Assembly: GCA_017962415.1 (NCBI GenBank)
Contig: JAGCVK010000037.1
Location: 1 to 55,198 of the forward strand
Length of the DNA: 55,198 bases
Reading direction: 5' to 3'
Source: Treponema sp.
GTDB taxonomy: Bacteria; Spirochaetota; Spirochaetia; Treponematales; Treponemataceae
A model generated the notes under the pieces. The model did no database searches. It had not been told where the DNA came from and saw only the letters and a program-made list of their open reading frames with translations. A program made the translations under genes and the position numbers. This document shows, in pieces, positions 17,225-26,563 of this stretch; the first letter of the stretch is position 1, and each line of letters begins with the position of its first letter.

Positions 17225-17743
17225 ATGACAGGAACAAATTGTACAATGAAAACTTTGTCGATAGATGATTTTGATAATCTATACCGCCAGTATGGACCTA
17301 TGGTGCTTCGACGCTGCAACTTCATTTTGAAAAATGAAGAAAAAGCGCTTGATGCAATGCAGGACGTTTTTGTTCGCCTTATTGAACGAAAGGAAAAAAT
17401 AACAAAGGTGTGTTCGAGTCTCCTTTACACAATGGCAACAAATATCTGTTTAAATAAAATCAGAGCAGATAAGATACGCTCGGGTCCAGAATTTGATGTA
17501 ATTGCAGAAATAGTTGAAGATTCAGCTAGTGCAGAAGGAACAGAAAAGATTGAAACTTCGATTCTTCTTGACTGTATTTTTTCACAACGCGACACCAAAG
17601 ACAGACAAATTGCAATTTTACACTATGTAGACGGGTATACATTAGAAGAAACTTCACAAAAAATGAAAATGTCTGTTTCCGGAATCAGAAAGCGTCTGGA
17701 AAAGTTAAGAGAATTTGCAGGAGGAAGATATGGCAATTCCTAA
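17225..17743 (+). CDS. ECF-type RNA polymerase sigma factor
   Basis: A 172-residue sigma-70-family factor of ECF size. Region 2 is seen in FDNLYRQYGPMVLRRCNFIL and AMQDVFVRLIER. Region 4 is seen in DRQIAILHYVDGYTLEETSQ and the HTH end SVSGIRKRLEKLREF. It should direct RNA polymerase to a small regulon, probably including this operon. ATG at 17225 is used, but Met8 (17246) is also possible and neither has a clear ribosome site. It overlaps the next gene by 14 bp, so it is co-translated with a membrane protein that probably controls it. Confidence 0.9.
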   Translation: MTGTNCTMKTLSIDDFDNLYRQYGPMVLRRCNFILKNEEKALDAMQDVFVRLIERKEKITKVCSSLLYTMATNICLNKIRADKIRSGPEFDVIAEIVEDSASAEGTEKIETSILLDCIFSQRDTKDRQIAILHYVDGYTLEETSQKMKMSVSGIRKRLEKLREFAGGRYGNS

Positions 17744-18542
17744 TAGAATCTTAGAAGAAATCAAAAATTCTGAAAAAGATGCTAAAGACTTCTATTCAAT
17801 TTATGGAAAAGAAAATATCGACATCGCGTTAGAAAACTTAAAAAAATCTGACGAAGAAATACTCAATAAATATTCTGTAGAAGATATGAAGGCCAAAGTT
17901 GCAGCAAAACTCAACGCAAATAAAAATGGCTCAAAATCCTGTGAATCAAAATCAGTTTCACAAAATATACTAAAATTTCCGGCTCACAAAATTATTAGTT
18001 ACGCAGCAGCCGCAGTATTTCTTGCCGCAATTTTAATTCCGGCTGGTATGATGTCTTCAAACACAGAAAAAATGCAGCCAAATTCGCTTCCAATTATAAA
18101 TACAAAAGGAAACGCAATTCAAGCAAATACAGAACCTGAAATCAAACTTTACCGCCAACAAGGCCGCGAAGTTCAGGCATTAAATAACGGTGATTTGGCT
18201 CATTCTGGCGATGTAATTCAGATTACATACAATGCCGGCGCTCAGGAATTTGGAGTAATTTTTAGCGTAGACGGAAACGGAAACGTAACTCGCCATTTCC
18301 CAGAAAACAGCTGGCAGGCAGAAAGACTTATTCATCGCAACGACGAAACTCCGCTTGATTTTTCTTATGAACTTGATAATGCACCAAACTTTGAATGCTT
18401 TATCCTTGTAACTTCAATGAAGGAGTTTTCTTTAGACGGAATCGAAAATCAGATTAAAAACAAAACTGATATTGATTATCTTAAAGAACTATCATATTTA
18501 CCAAAAAAGACTGATGGTGTAACTTTCGTGCTTGAAAAATAG
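17730..18542 (+). CDS. Membrane-anchored DUF4384-like protein, probable regulator of the sigma factor
   Basis: A 270-residue protein with a cytoplasmic N-terminal part (1-87), one transmembrane helix (about 88-106), and an extracytoplasmic domain (about 125-270). That domain resembles DUF4384: NNGDLAHSGDVIQITYN, then VIFSVDGNGNVTRHFPE. The start at 17730 has AGGAGG seven bases upstream and overlaps the sigma gene. Topology and overlap match anti-sigma factors, but no His-x3-Cys-x2-Cys zinc motif is visible, so anti-sigma activity is inferred. DUF4384-like domains often accompany caspase-like proteases, and one follows here. Confidence 0.72.
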   Translation: MAIPNRILEEIKNSEKDAKDFYSIYGKENIDIALENLKKSDEEILNKYSVEDMKAKVAAKLNANKNGSKSCESKSVSQNILKFPAHKIISYAAAAVFLAAILIPAGMMSSNTEKMQPNSLPIINTKGNAIQANTEPEIKLYRQQGREVQALNNGDLAHSGDVIQITYNAGAQEFGVIFSVDGNGNVTRHFPENSWQAERLIHRNDETPLDFSYELDNAPNFECFILVTSMKEFSLDGIENQIKNKTDIDYLKELSYLPKKTDGVTFVLEK

Positions 18543-18568
18543 CCAAAAAATAGAAAAGGAATGATATT

Positions 18569-20926
18569 ATGAAGAAACTAGTTTTATTAATGATAACATT
18601 TTTAAGTCTCACTCCTTTATTTGCGCAGAATGCACAGGAAAATTCAAATGGAGTTGATAGATACGCAATTTTCATTGGTTCCAACAAAGGCGGAAAAGAC
18701 AGCACTCAGCTTCTTTATGCCGGAAGCGATGCCGTTAATTTCCAAAAGACTATGAGCGAAATTGGCGGAATCAACGATTCAAACAGTTATGTTTTGATTG
18801 ACCCAACTAAAGAAAGCGTTGATTTGACTTTGAATAAAATCACAAATCAGATTAAATCAAGTCAAAGCACAGCAAAACGTTCAGAATTTCTTTTTTATTA
18901 TTCTGGACATTCTGACGAAAACGCACTTCTTTTAGGCGATGTTTCTTACGATTATTCATCACTTAAAGCTGCAATTACAGAAGTTCCAAGCGATATTCAC
19001 GTTGTAATTTTGGATTCCTGCTATTCTGGAAACTTTATTCGTACAAAAGGCGGACAAAAGCGCAAGCCTTTCCTTTTAGACGATTCTTCTGTTGTAAAAG
19101 GACACGCTTACCTTTCTTCTAGTTCAGACAACGAAGTTTCTCAGGAATCAAACGAAATTGAATCATCATTTTTTACAAATGCAATGATTACTGGTTTGCG
19201 CGGAGCTGCCGACGCAAGTGGCGACAATAAAGTTACCTTAAATGAACTTTATTCTTACGCATTTAACGATACACTTTCTAAAACAGAAGAAAGCCGCGCC
19301 GGCCCGCAGCACCCAAATTACAATATTACACTTGTTGGTTCGGGCGATTTGATTCTTTCTGATATTTCAACTGCAGACGCAATGCTTTCTCTTTCAAAAG
19401 ACGCAAAAGGAAAGTTTATTATCAGAAACTCAAAGGGCAAACTGATTTCTGAAATCAACAAAAATGCAGGCCAGCCAATTTACATTGGTCTTCCTTCAGA
19501 TCAGTATTCTGCTGTAATTATTGATGAATATTCAACAAAGCAGGGCTATTTTAATCTTGCAAAAGACCAGGTTTACGTTCTTGATCAGAATTCTCTTGCA
19601 ACAATCAAACGTAAGTCAAACAGAATTCGCGGAAATGGTGCTCAAGACTACGAAGAAGAAGTAATTCTCGCTGTTGATGACCTTGAAGCTTTAGACGAAA
19701 ACGAAATTGCCGACAACAGAAATACAAATCAAAATTCAGAATCAGATTCTGAAAAGAAAACTTCTTCAGAAGACGACAAAATGAGTTATTTCCATTTGGC
19801 TTTTGTGCCAGGTTTTAATTTTGTTGGTGGTAACAAAGAAGACACACTTTTCTCAGTAGGTATACTTGGAAGTAAAGTTCAGAACTTAAAGGCTATTCAA
19901 TATTCACCAATTTTAAATATTGCAACTGGAAGCGTTTATGGCGGACAATTTTCCGGAGTTGCTAATATCACAAAAAAAGAAGTAAATGGTATTCAGGGAG
20001 CCGGCGTGTTTAATATTACACCAAGTACTATAAATGGCTTCCAGGGCGCTGGTGTTTTCAACATTGCAAAAGAAATACACGGAATTCAGGGCGCTGGAAA
20101 CTTTAATATTGTTTCTAAAGATGTTTACGGCTTCCAGGGTGCCGGTGTATTTAATCTTACTGGCGGAAACGTTCATGGCTTTCAGGGCGCTGGTGTATTC
20201 AATATTACTGGTGGAGAAGTACAAGGCTTCCAGGGCGCCGGCGTGTTCAACTATGCTAAGAAAGTAGATGCAGTTCAGGCAGCCGGTGTTGCAAACATTG
20301 CAAACGAAGTTGAAGTTGGGCAGATTGCCGGAGTTTTCAACGGTGCAAAAAAAGTAAAGAAACTTCAGATTGGTCTTATAAACTATGCTGAAGAAAATGA
20401 CGGTGTTGCAATTGGTTTAATCAACATCATCAAAAACGGTATGCACCATGTAGGATTTTACTGGGATACAAACGATATGTTTGATATTTATTTACAGACT
20501 GGTACTCAAAAACTGTTTGTTACACTTGGTGCCGCTCAAAAAAGAACAACTTTGTTCAAAAATGAAGTTCCAGCAATTTCATACGTTGGTCTTGGAACAG
20601 AATTCAGAATCGGCTTTACATCTCTTGATGTTGAAGTGCTTTCAAAGTTTGTAAACCTCAAGAAGTTTGGAACTTATCACGGATTTTACAAAGAAGAAGA
20701 TGATTCTGAACACTATTCAGGAACAGATTATTTTATTCACGGAGCTCGTGTAACCTGGAACTTCCTTAGAGCAAAGCACTTTGAATTGAACCTTGGAGCA
20801 ACTGTAGACGTAAACGTTCACGGTTATAACGACAGAGCCTTTGAACTTATTGAACACAAATGGGGTGGCGGAACAGATGATTTTGAACTTTACCCTTCTT
20901 GCTTCTTAGGATTTAAGATTAAATAA
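18569..20926 (+). CDS. Exported caspase-like (C14) protease with tandem surface repeats
   Basis: A 785-residue exported protein: signal peptide ending near PLFAQ, caspase-like domain at about 30-265, acidic Ser/Glu-rich linker at about 355-400, tandem repeats at about 440-620, and a beta-rich end. The catalytic dyad is present: His114 in FYYSGHSDENA and Cys151 in ILDSCYSGNF. The repeats are 15-16 residues long with core GxQGAGVFNI, about ten copies, like the LA_2272-type surface repeats of spirochaetes. The outer-surface location is inferred. It is the third gene of the ECF operon, with 26 bp spacing and an AAGGA ribosome site. Confidence 0.85.
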   Translation: MKKLVLLMITFLSLTPLFAQNAQENSNGVDRYAIFIGSNKGGKDSTQLLYAGSDAVNFQKTMSEIGGINDSNSYVLIDPTKESVDLTLNKITNQIKSSQSTAKRSEFLFYYSGHSDENALLLGDVSYDYSSLKAAITEVPSDIHVVILDSCYSGNFIRTKGGQKRKPFLLDDSSVVKGHAYLSSSSDNEVSQESNEIESSFFTNAMITGLRGAADASGDNKVTLNELYSYAFNDTLSKTEESRAGPQHPNYNITLVGSGDLILSDISTADAMLSLSKDAKGKFIIRNSKGKLISEINKNAGQPIYIGLPSDQYSAVIIDEYSTKQGYFNLAKDQVYVLDQNSLATIKRKSNRIRGNGAQDYEEEVILAVDDLEALDENEIADNRNTNQNSESDSEKKTSSEDDKMSYFHLAFVPGFNFVGGNKEDTLFSVGILGSKVQNLKAIQYSPILNIATGSVYGGQFSGVANITKKEVNGIQGAGVFNITPSTINGFQGAGVFNIAKEIHGIQGAGNFNIVSKDVYGFQGAGVFNLTGGNVHGFQGAGVFNITGGEVQGFQGAGVFNYAKKVDAVQAAGVANIANEVEVGQIAGVFNGAKKVKKLQIGLINYAEENDGVAIGLINIIKNGMHHVGFYWDTNDMFDIYLQTGTQKLFVTLGAAQKRTTLFKNEVPAISYVGLGTEFRIGFTSLDVEVLSKFVNLKKFGTYHGFYKEEDDSEHYSGTDYFIHGARVTWNFLRAKHFELNLGATVDVNVHGYNDRAFELIEHKWGGGTDDFELYPSCFLGFKIK

Positions 20927-20976
20927 TTTTGATTTACTAAGTTCAAATATAAAATACCTTTTTTAAGGTTGATATT

Positions 20977-21020
20977 AAGCCGCTTAAAGATTTTTGAATC
21001 TTTAAGCGGCTTTTTTTATT
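20977..21020 (+). terminator. Strong intrinsic terminator after the ECF-caspase operon
   Basis: AAGCCGCTTAAAGA and TCTTTAAGCGGCTT form a perfect 14-bp stem with loop TTTTTGAA, followed by a T-run. It lies about 50 bases after the caspase-like stop codon. Confidence 0.9.
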
Positions 21021-21075
21021 ATTTTTGCAAAACAAAAACACTTTAAATAAATATTTTTACAATCTTGCTTGTTTT

Positions 21076-21139
21076 TTTTGTAACCATTTTTAACCTGATT
21101 GGTTATTTCAAAAATGACAATTTTCTAACATAATGTCAT
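21076..21139. promoter_or_regulatory. Upstream region with GTAAC box and ATGACA/TGTCAT dyad
   Basis: TTTTGTAACC at 21076-21085 resembles TTTGTAACA upstream of the ECF sigma gene (17188-17196). ATGACA (21114-21119) and TGTCAT (21134-21139) form an inverted repeat 56 bases before the next start codon. Binding by the sigma factor or a regulator is only a suggestion. Confidence 0.25.
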
Positions 21140-21194
21140 CTTAATTCAAACAATTTAATAAACGTACCAAAATTTTTTAACTAAGGAAGAAACA

Positions 21195-23225
21195 ATGAAA
21201 AAAATCAAAATCCTTAGCGCTTTGTGTACGCTAAGTCTCCTTTCACTCACACTAAACAGCTGCAGATTCCAGGCAGAAAGTAACAATCCGTCAAGTAACA
21301 ACCTCATCTTTAAATATGAATATGCTGATACACTTGACGACTATATTGTAAACCCTGATATGGGGTTCTATCGCTCTTATAAAGTTGGCATCGACAAAAC
21401 TGGCAATCTTATGTATGACGGCGATCAAAAAGCTAAACAAGAACCAGCAGATAATTTTGATCATCCATATAAAGCAAAAGATGCAGGCAGCTACGTACCT
21501 AGCAACTTAGTACATCTTATGGTCGACTTACATGATTATACTGCAAATGGCCAGAAACTGTGGGATGCTTATAATAATGCCAAAAATAATCATGAAAATA
21601 TAAATGAAAATTACCCCACACCTACCACCGCTCAAGAGAAAGCTGAATTTAAAGAAAAATATGGAAAAGAATATCAAAAATCATTTGATGAAAATTCATC
21701 AAAATATAAATTAGAAAAAATATATCTAGAATACGGTAAAATTAAAAAAACATACTCAGATTCAGATAAACACCTTGACCTATCAAAAATTGGAGACATT
21801 TTAGATGAACTTAGAACGTTAAACAAAACTGCAGTTATAAGATTTCATTATGATCCAAAGGCTAGAGGTTTAACATTTCCTATAAAATATCTATCACTTG
21901 ATAAAGATAATGGAGAACGCATAATAAAAGACAAGTCAGTTTATTATGATGTTGAACCACAAGAACTATCAACAATTTTAGGCCACATCAAAGATATCTG
22001 CTCGTTATTAAAAGATTATACAGATGTATTAACCGCTGTTGAATGCGGACTAATTGGGCCTTGGGGTGAAATGCATGGAACAACCTTTGGCAATGGCCAT
22101 ATGACATTAACCGATTTTCAAACAGCGAATACAACCTCTGTCGATACATCAAGATTAGAAACGACTGTAAGAGAATATTCTCCTGTAACTAATAATCAAG
22201 GCACATATTCTTATGAGGAAGTAAAAATAGAAAACAGAATAGAAAAAGCTCATACCTTTATTGTAATAAACAAATATTTAGAAGAATTAGAAACCAATAA
22301 TATAAATGTTCCATTATTAGTACGATATCCGAAAACTATTTATGGATATGCAACTGCATATAAAAGTATTAACTTGTTGACTAATTGGGACTACTTACCA
22401 TCAACCGTACCTGATAATTTATATAGTTCTTCATTAATCACAAAACTTGGAATGTATAATGATGGTTACCTAGGCTCAAAAAGCGATACAGGTACATTCA
22501 AAATGCTAAATGCAAGTCCTAGTAGAAATATAGAAACCAAATTCCTTGAACCTTTTTTAAGACACACAGGTTATGGTGGAGAATTAATAACAGATGATGG
22601 AAAAGAATACTATAAGGGTGGTACAACTCAAGCAGCAGGTGATGAAATGAAGATAGTTCACCTGTCATTTCTTAATATTTCTCATAAAGGTGATGCACTA
22701 GAAGATCTAGATAAAGTTGAAAATAATAACCCAAAATATACATATACATATGACAATGGAAGTAAAACTCCTTTGTTCCGCCACATTTTATACAATATGG
22801 GCTATAAATATTACATTTCTGATAGCAAGATAAAAGAAAACAATAATAGTCTTACAATTAATTTGAAAATTAAGAATGCAGGTTTTGCAGAAATGCCTTT
22901 CCACCGCGAAAAAGGTTATAAAATATATCTTATAGAAAAAGACACAGAACCTACAGGCAGTGAAACTCCTATTGGTTCTGATAATCAACATCCTTTCAAA
23001 GGTAATTACACAGAGGCAAATTTAACCCTTACAGAAAGACCAATTAATACAAGTGTTTCTATTCCAGAAAATTATAAAACTGGCGAATACGATGTTTACC
23101 TCAAAATTTGTAATATAGATTCAGATTCTTCAAAAGACGGAAAATATCCAATCCGCCTTGCAAACAAAGGTATTTGGAATGAAGACCTTGAAGCAAACAA
23201 GATTGGTAGTATTACAATTAAATAA
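21195..23225 (+). CDS. DUF4874/DUF4832-type lipoprotein
   Basis: A 676-residue lipoprotein with the lipobox TLNSC (Cys23). The N-terminal half (about 30-300) has YIVNPDMGFYRSY, VHLMVDLHDY and CGLIGPWGEMHG, as in DUF4874. The C-terminal half (about 330-650) has LLVRYPKTIYGYA and LGMYNDGYLGS, as in DUF4832. The two domains occur together in secreted proteins with a TIM-barrel-like appearance, and glycan processing is only a guess. A Lys/Glu/Asn-rich insertion (about 130-190) separates two strands of the first domain. The gene stands alone between two strong terminators. Its codons look more AT-rich than those of its neighbours, possibly a sign of transfer. Confidence 0.7.
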   Translation: MKKIKILSALCTLSLLSLTLNSCRFQAESNNPSSNNLIFKYEYADTLDDYIVNPDMGFYRSYKVGIDKTGNLMYDGDQKAKQEPADNFDHPYKAKDAGSYVPSNLVHLMVDLHDYTANGQKLWDAYNNAKNNHENINENYPTPTTAQEKAEFKEKYGKEYQKSFDENSSKYKLEKIYLEYGKIKKTYSDSDKHLDLSKIGDILDELRTLNKTAVIRFHYDPKARGLTFPIKYLSLDKDNGERIIKDKSVYYDVEPQELSTILGHIKDICSLLKDYTDVLTAVECGLIGPWGEMHGTTFGNGHMTLTDFQTANTTSVDTSRLETTVREYSPVTNNQGTYSYEEVKIENRIEKAHTFIVINKYLEELETNNINVPLLVRYPKTIYGYATAYKSINLLTNWDYLPSTVPDNLYSSSLITKLGMYNDGYLGSKSDTGTFKMLNASPSRNIETKFLEPFLRHTGYGGELITDDGKEYYKGGTTQAAGDEMKIVHLSFLNISHKGDALEDLDKVENNNPKYTYTYDNGSKTPLFRHILYNMGYKYYISDSKIKENNNSLTINLKIKNAGFAEMPFHREKGYKIYLIEKDTEPTGSETPIGSDNQHPFKGNYTEANLTLTERPINTSVSIPENYKTGEYDVYLKICNIDSDSSKDGKYPIRLANKGIWNEDLEANKIGSITIK

Positions 23226-23260
23226 ATAAAGAAAGAAAAAACGTTTATTTAAGAAACTTT

Positions 23261-23318
23261 CCTTCAAAAAAGGATTACTAATTGATTTTTAGTTTCCTTT
23301 TTTGAAGGATTTTTTATT
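23261..23318 (+). terminator. Intrinsic terminator after the DUF4874/DUF4832 gene
   Basis: TCCTTCAAAAAAGGA (23261-23275) and TCCTTTTTTGAAGGA (23295-23309) pair over 15 bp and are followed by TTTTTTA. Confidence 0.85.
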
Positions 23319-23320
23319 TT

Positions 23321-23357
23321 AAAAAGCCGGCTTTCCTTAAAAAAAGGAAAGGCGTTT
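23321..23357 (-). terminator. Intrinsic terminator of htpG
   Basis: Read on the minus strand, CTTTCCTT and AAGGAAAG pair across a T-rich loop and are followed by GCCGGCTTTTT. It lies about 50 bases after the htpG stop codon. Confidence 0.6.
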
Positions 23358-23403
23358 TTAAGTGGCCTTTCCCTTTTTAGGATTATTCTTGTTTATTAAT
23401 TCC

Positions 23404-25383
23404 TTATTTGCTCAAAAGATTATTCAGGTGTTTTACAAACTCAGCTGGCTCTTTTACTTCCATTCCAGCAATCATAAGTGCCTGAGTAAACAAAACTTCT
23501 GAAACATCGGCAATCAAAGCTTCATCATCGCTTTCTTTGATTTTTGAAAGAATTGGGTGGTCGCCGTTTACTTCAAGAATTGGCTTGAGGTCTGGACCAG
23601 CCTGTCCCATTGCGCGCATCATCTGAATCATCTGATAGCTTGGATCATTTTCATCTACTACAATACAAGAAGGATTTTCGCCGCTCAAAGTTTTTGAAAG
23701 TTTTACTTCTTTAACTTTGTCGCCAAGTGCCTTTTTGATTTTTTCTACAACTGGTTTAAAGGCTTCTTCTTTCTTTTTTGCTTCTTCTTTATCGCCACCA
23801 AGATCTTCATCTGAACCTGAGCGGTTTACAGCTTTAAGTTCAAACTCGTTCTTGTACTTTCCAAAACCTGGAATTACGATATCATCAATATCATCGTCCA
23901 TAATAAGAACTTCAAAACCTTTGTCTGTGTAGGCTTTTACAAGTGGGTTTGCACGAAGATTCTTTTCATCACTTCCGCTGATGTAGAAGATTGATTTTTG
24001 ATCGGCCTTCATACGCTGAACGTAATCTGCAAAACTTGTGTAATTTCCGTCGCCAGTTCCGCTTGCGTCTGTAGACTTAAAGCGAACAATTTCTGCAATT
24101 TCGTCGCGGTTTGCGTAGTCGCTGTAAAGACCTTCTTTCATTGGGCGGTTAAAGTTGCGAACAAACTTTTCCCACTTTTCGATTGCTTTTTTGTCTTCAT
24201 CTTTGCGGTCTGCTTCGGCAACCTTTTTTGCTTTGTCTGCAGCTTCGCCCATTTTCTTAAACTCGCTAAGAAGTTTTTTTACAGAAGATGATTTAATATT
24301 GTCCAAAATGCGATTCTGCTGAAGAATTTCGCGGCTTACATTCAATGGCAAATCTTCAGAATCAATAATACCACGAACAAAGCGGAGGTAGCTTGGGAGG
24401 AGCTCGCGGTCATCATCTGTAATAAATACGCGTTTTACATAGAGCTTAAGTCCGCTCTTGTAATCTGCCTGATACATATCAAAAGGCGCTGTTTGTGGAA
24501 CAAAGAACAATGTTGTGTATTCCTGAGTTCCTTCTGCGTGTGTATGAACGTAGTGGAGAGGATCCTGTCCGTCGTGACCAAAGGTTTTGTAGAACTCGTT
24601 ATAATCTTCTTCCTTAAGTTCGCTCTTGCTTCGCTTCCAAAGTGCGCTTGCGCTGTTTACCTGGTCGATTTTGTTTTCGCTGCCAGTTTCTTTTCCCTTA
24701 TCATCATATTTTTTCTGTTCGTAATGAAGATAGATTGGGAATGCAATGTGGTCGCTGTATTTTTTGATGAGTTCTTCAATCTTCCAGCGGCTTGCAAACT
24801 CTTTGCTGTCGTCGTTCAAGTGCATTTCGATTGCAGAACCGCTCAATTCAGGCTTGTCAAAACCATATTTTTTTGCAGCAGAGGAATCAGCAGCTACTTC
24901 TTCAATTTCGTAAGAATTTGTACCGTCGCTAGACCAGTGCCAGATTTTTCCGTCGCCAGCAGCCTTGCGTGTATAAACATCAATCTTATTTGCAGCCATA
25001 AATGCAGAATAAAATCCTACACCAAACTGACCAATAAGAGCAGAATCTTTGCTTGCTTCTGCAGTAAGCTGCTCCATAAATGCCTTAGTTCCAGAGCGGG
25101 CAATTGTACCGAGGTTGTTTGTTAAATCCTCGTCTGTCATACCAATACCAGAATCCTGAACAGTAAGAACGCTGTCTTTTTCATCAAAAGTGATGTCGAT
25201 TCTTGGCTCGAACTTAATTGCCTTAAAAGCCTCATCAGAAACAGTCAGATACTTTAATTTGTCGAGCGCATCTGAACCATTTGAAACAATTTCACGAAGG
25301 AAAATATCCTTATTTGAATAAAGTGAATGAATAATAAGTTTGAGAAGCTGATTTACTTCTGTCTGAAATTCATATTTTGCCAT
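23404..25383 (-). CDS. htpG: Molecular chaperone HtpG (Hsp90)
   Basis: A 659-residue Hsp90-family chaperone. The GHKL ATPase domain shows LFLREIVSNGSDALDKL-type sequence at the start, the motif DSGIGMT near 96, and GQFGVGFYSAFM near 142. The middle domain has RGIIDSEDLPLNVSRE with the conserved catalytic-loop Arg region, and a dimerisation domain ends near residue 655. The length is a little above the usual bacterial HtpG because of an insert near 535-550 rich in Asp, Glu and Lys. It assists ATP-dependent folding in the cytoplasm. It appears to be a single-gene unit with its own terminator. Confidence 0.97.
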   Translation of the reverse strand: MAKYEFQTEVNQLLKLIIHSLYSNKDIFLREIVSNGSDALDKLKYLTVSDEAFKAIKFEPRIDITFDEKDSVLTVQDSGIGMTDEDLTNNLGTIARSGTKAFMEQLTAEASKDSALIGQFGVGFYSAFMAANKIDVYTRKAAGDGKIWHWSSDGTNSYEIEEVAADSSAAKKYGFDKPELSGSAIEMHLNDDSKEFASRWKIEELIKKYSDHIAFPIYLHYEQKKYDDKGKETGSENKIDQVNSASALWKRSKSELKEEDYNEFYKTFGHDGQDPLHYVHTHAEGTQEYTTLFFVPQTAPFDMYQADYKSGLKLYVKRVFITDDDRELLPSYLRFVRGIIDSEDLPLNVSREILQQNRILDNIKSSSVKKLLSEFKKMGEAADKAKKVAEADRKDEDKKAIEKWEKFVRNFNRPMKEGLYSDYANRDEIAEIVRFKSTDASGTGDGNYTSFADYVQRMKADQKSIFYISGSDEKNLRANPLVKAYTDKGFEVLIMDDDIDDIVIPGFGKYKNEFELKAVNRSGSDEDLGGDKEEAKKKEEAFKPVVEKIKKALGDKVKEVKLSKTLSGENPSCIVVDENDPSYQMIQMMRAMGQAGPDLKPILEVNGDHPILSKIKESDDEALIADVSEVLFTQALMIAGMEVKEPAEFVKHLNNLLSK

Positions 25384-25466
25384 ATTTGAACAAAAGCCTC
25401 TTTCTTTTTTTAAGATTATTTTTAAAGATAATAAGAAAAAAGCCTTTTCGGCAAGAAAAAAGTATT

Positions 25467-25493
25467 GTCATTCTGAAACAAGTTCAGAATGAC
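25467..25493. repeat. Palindrome sharing a 15-mer with 42104-42118; also a possible rocF terminator
   Basis: GTCATTCTGAA (25467-25477) pairs perfectly with TTCAGAATGAC (25483-25493). On the minus strand a T6 run follows shortly, so it could end rocF transcription. Its core CTGAAACAAGTTCAG is the exact reverse complement of the core of the palindrome downstream of der. Confidence 0.65.
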
Positions 25494-25510
25494 GGTTAGT
25501 GGTAAAAGTT

Positions 25511-26416
25511 TTAATACAACTTTTCTCCAAGCAAGCGGGCAGCAAGATTTACAGCTAAAATTGCAGTTTGATTTCTTACATCAAGAATAGGATTAACTTC
25601 TACTATTTCAGCTGATTTTACCTTGCCAGTTGTTGCCATTTCTTCCATTAAAAGCAAAGCCTCGCGGTTTGTAAGCCCGCCCGGAAGCGGAATTCCAGTT
25701 CCTGGTGCAAACATTGGATCAAGACAGTCCATATCAAAACTAACATGAATAATATCTACCTTTTTAAAGAACTCTAAAACTTTTTCTACAACTGTATCAA
25801 AGCCTTGCCGGTCTATGTCGCTCATTGTAAACACGGTTACGCCAGCTTGCTTCATAAGTTGTTTTTCGCCGCTGTCTAAATCACGAGAGCCAACAAAACA
25901 AATGTTTTTTGGGTCAACTTTTTGGCCTTCAAAATAAAGATTTGTAAGTTCTGCAAGCCCTAAGCCGGCAGAAGCCGCAAGACATTCGCCGTGAATGTTT
26001 CCTGTTGGCGTAGTTTTATCTGTATTAAAATCACCGTGAGCGTCAACATACAAAACCCCGATTTTTTGCCCGGTCTTTTTTGCTGTAGCCGCAAGCCCCG
26101 CAAGCGAGCCCAAAACGATAGAATGATCACCGCCCAAAACTAGCGGAAAATCACCTTCAGAAGTTATAATTTCTACAGACGAAGCAAGTTTATTGCAGGC
26201 TTTTACAATCGGTTTAAGATATTTTGCATTAAGATTTCCAGGTTTTTCATATTCTTGAGCTGTAGCTTTAAAAATGTCTGTGTGAACATAAGTTGTATGC
26301 CCAAGAGATTCAAGTTTTTCTTTAATTCCAGCCAAACGGATAGCAGACGGCCCCATATCTGAGCCATGTCTGCTGGCGCCAAAATCCAATGGCATTTCCA
26401 AAATATGAATATTCAT
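25511..26416 (-). CDS. rocF: Arginase
   Basis: A 301-residue ureohydrolase that should split arginine into ornithine and urea in the cytoplasm. All metal-binding blocks are present: LGGDHSIVLGS, YVDAHGDFNTD with HG after it, and VSFDMDCLDPMFAPG. The N-terminal GASRHGSDMGPSAIR is typical of arginases rather than agmatinases. ATG at 26416 is taken as the start; a TTG two codons earlier is possible. No ribosome site is visible, and a TTGACG-N18-TAAAAT promoter would place transcription start at or next to the ATG. Confidence 0.88.
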   Translation of the reverse strand: MNIHILEMPLDFGASRHGSDMGPSAIRLAGIKEKLESLGHTTYVHTDIFKATAQEYEKPGNLNAKYLKPIVKACNKLASSVEIITSEGDFPLVLGGDHSIVLGSLAGLAATAKKTGQKIGVLYVDAHGDFNTDKTTPTGNIHGECLAASAGLGLAELTNLYFEGQKVDPKNICFVGSRDLDSGEKQLMKQAGVTVFTMSDIDRQGFDTVVEKVLEFFKKVDIIHVSFDMDCLDPMFAPGTGIPLPGGLTNREALLLMEEMATTGKVKSAEIVEVNPILDVRNQTAILAVNLAARLLGEKLY

Positions 26417-26422
26417 ACCCAA

Positions 26423-26452
26423 ATTTTAATTACAAAAATATTCCCGCGTCAA
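26423..26452 (-). promoter_or_regulatory. Candidate promoter of rocF, giving a leaderless mRNA
   Basis: On the minus strand TTGACG (26452-26447) is followed after 18 bp by TAAAAT (26428-26423), which ends six bases before the ATG at 26416. Both hexamers match the consensus in five of six positions. Confidence 0.5.
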
Positions 26453-26563
26453 GTATAAAGTTTTTAAGCCCCAAAATTTCCAAAGCCAAGCGTATTTTTT
26501 TTTGATTTACGCCCCAAAAACTTCTGCAAAACTATTTTTACAGCAAAGCCAAACTCAACTATT

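Noticed and set aside
19890..20450. CRISPR-like periodicity of about 45-48 bp.
   Set aside because: It is the DNA of the GxQGAGVFNI protein repeats inside an intact coding frame; the units vary and there are no unique spacers.
24493..25125. A 210-codon plus-strand open frame opposite htpG.
   Set aside because: It is antisense to conserved htpG coding sequence, rich in Cys and Phe, as expected of a shadow frame.
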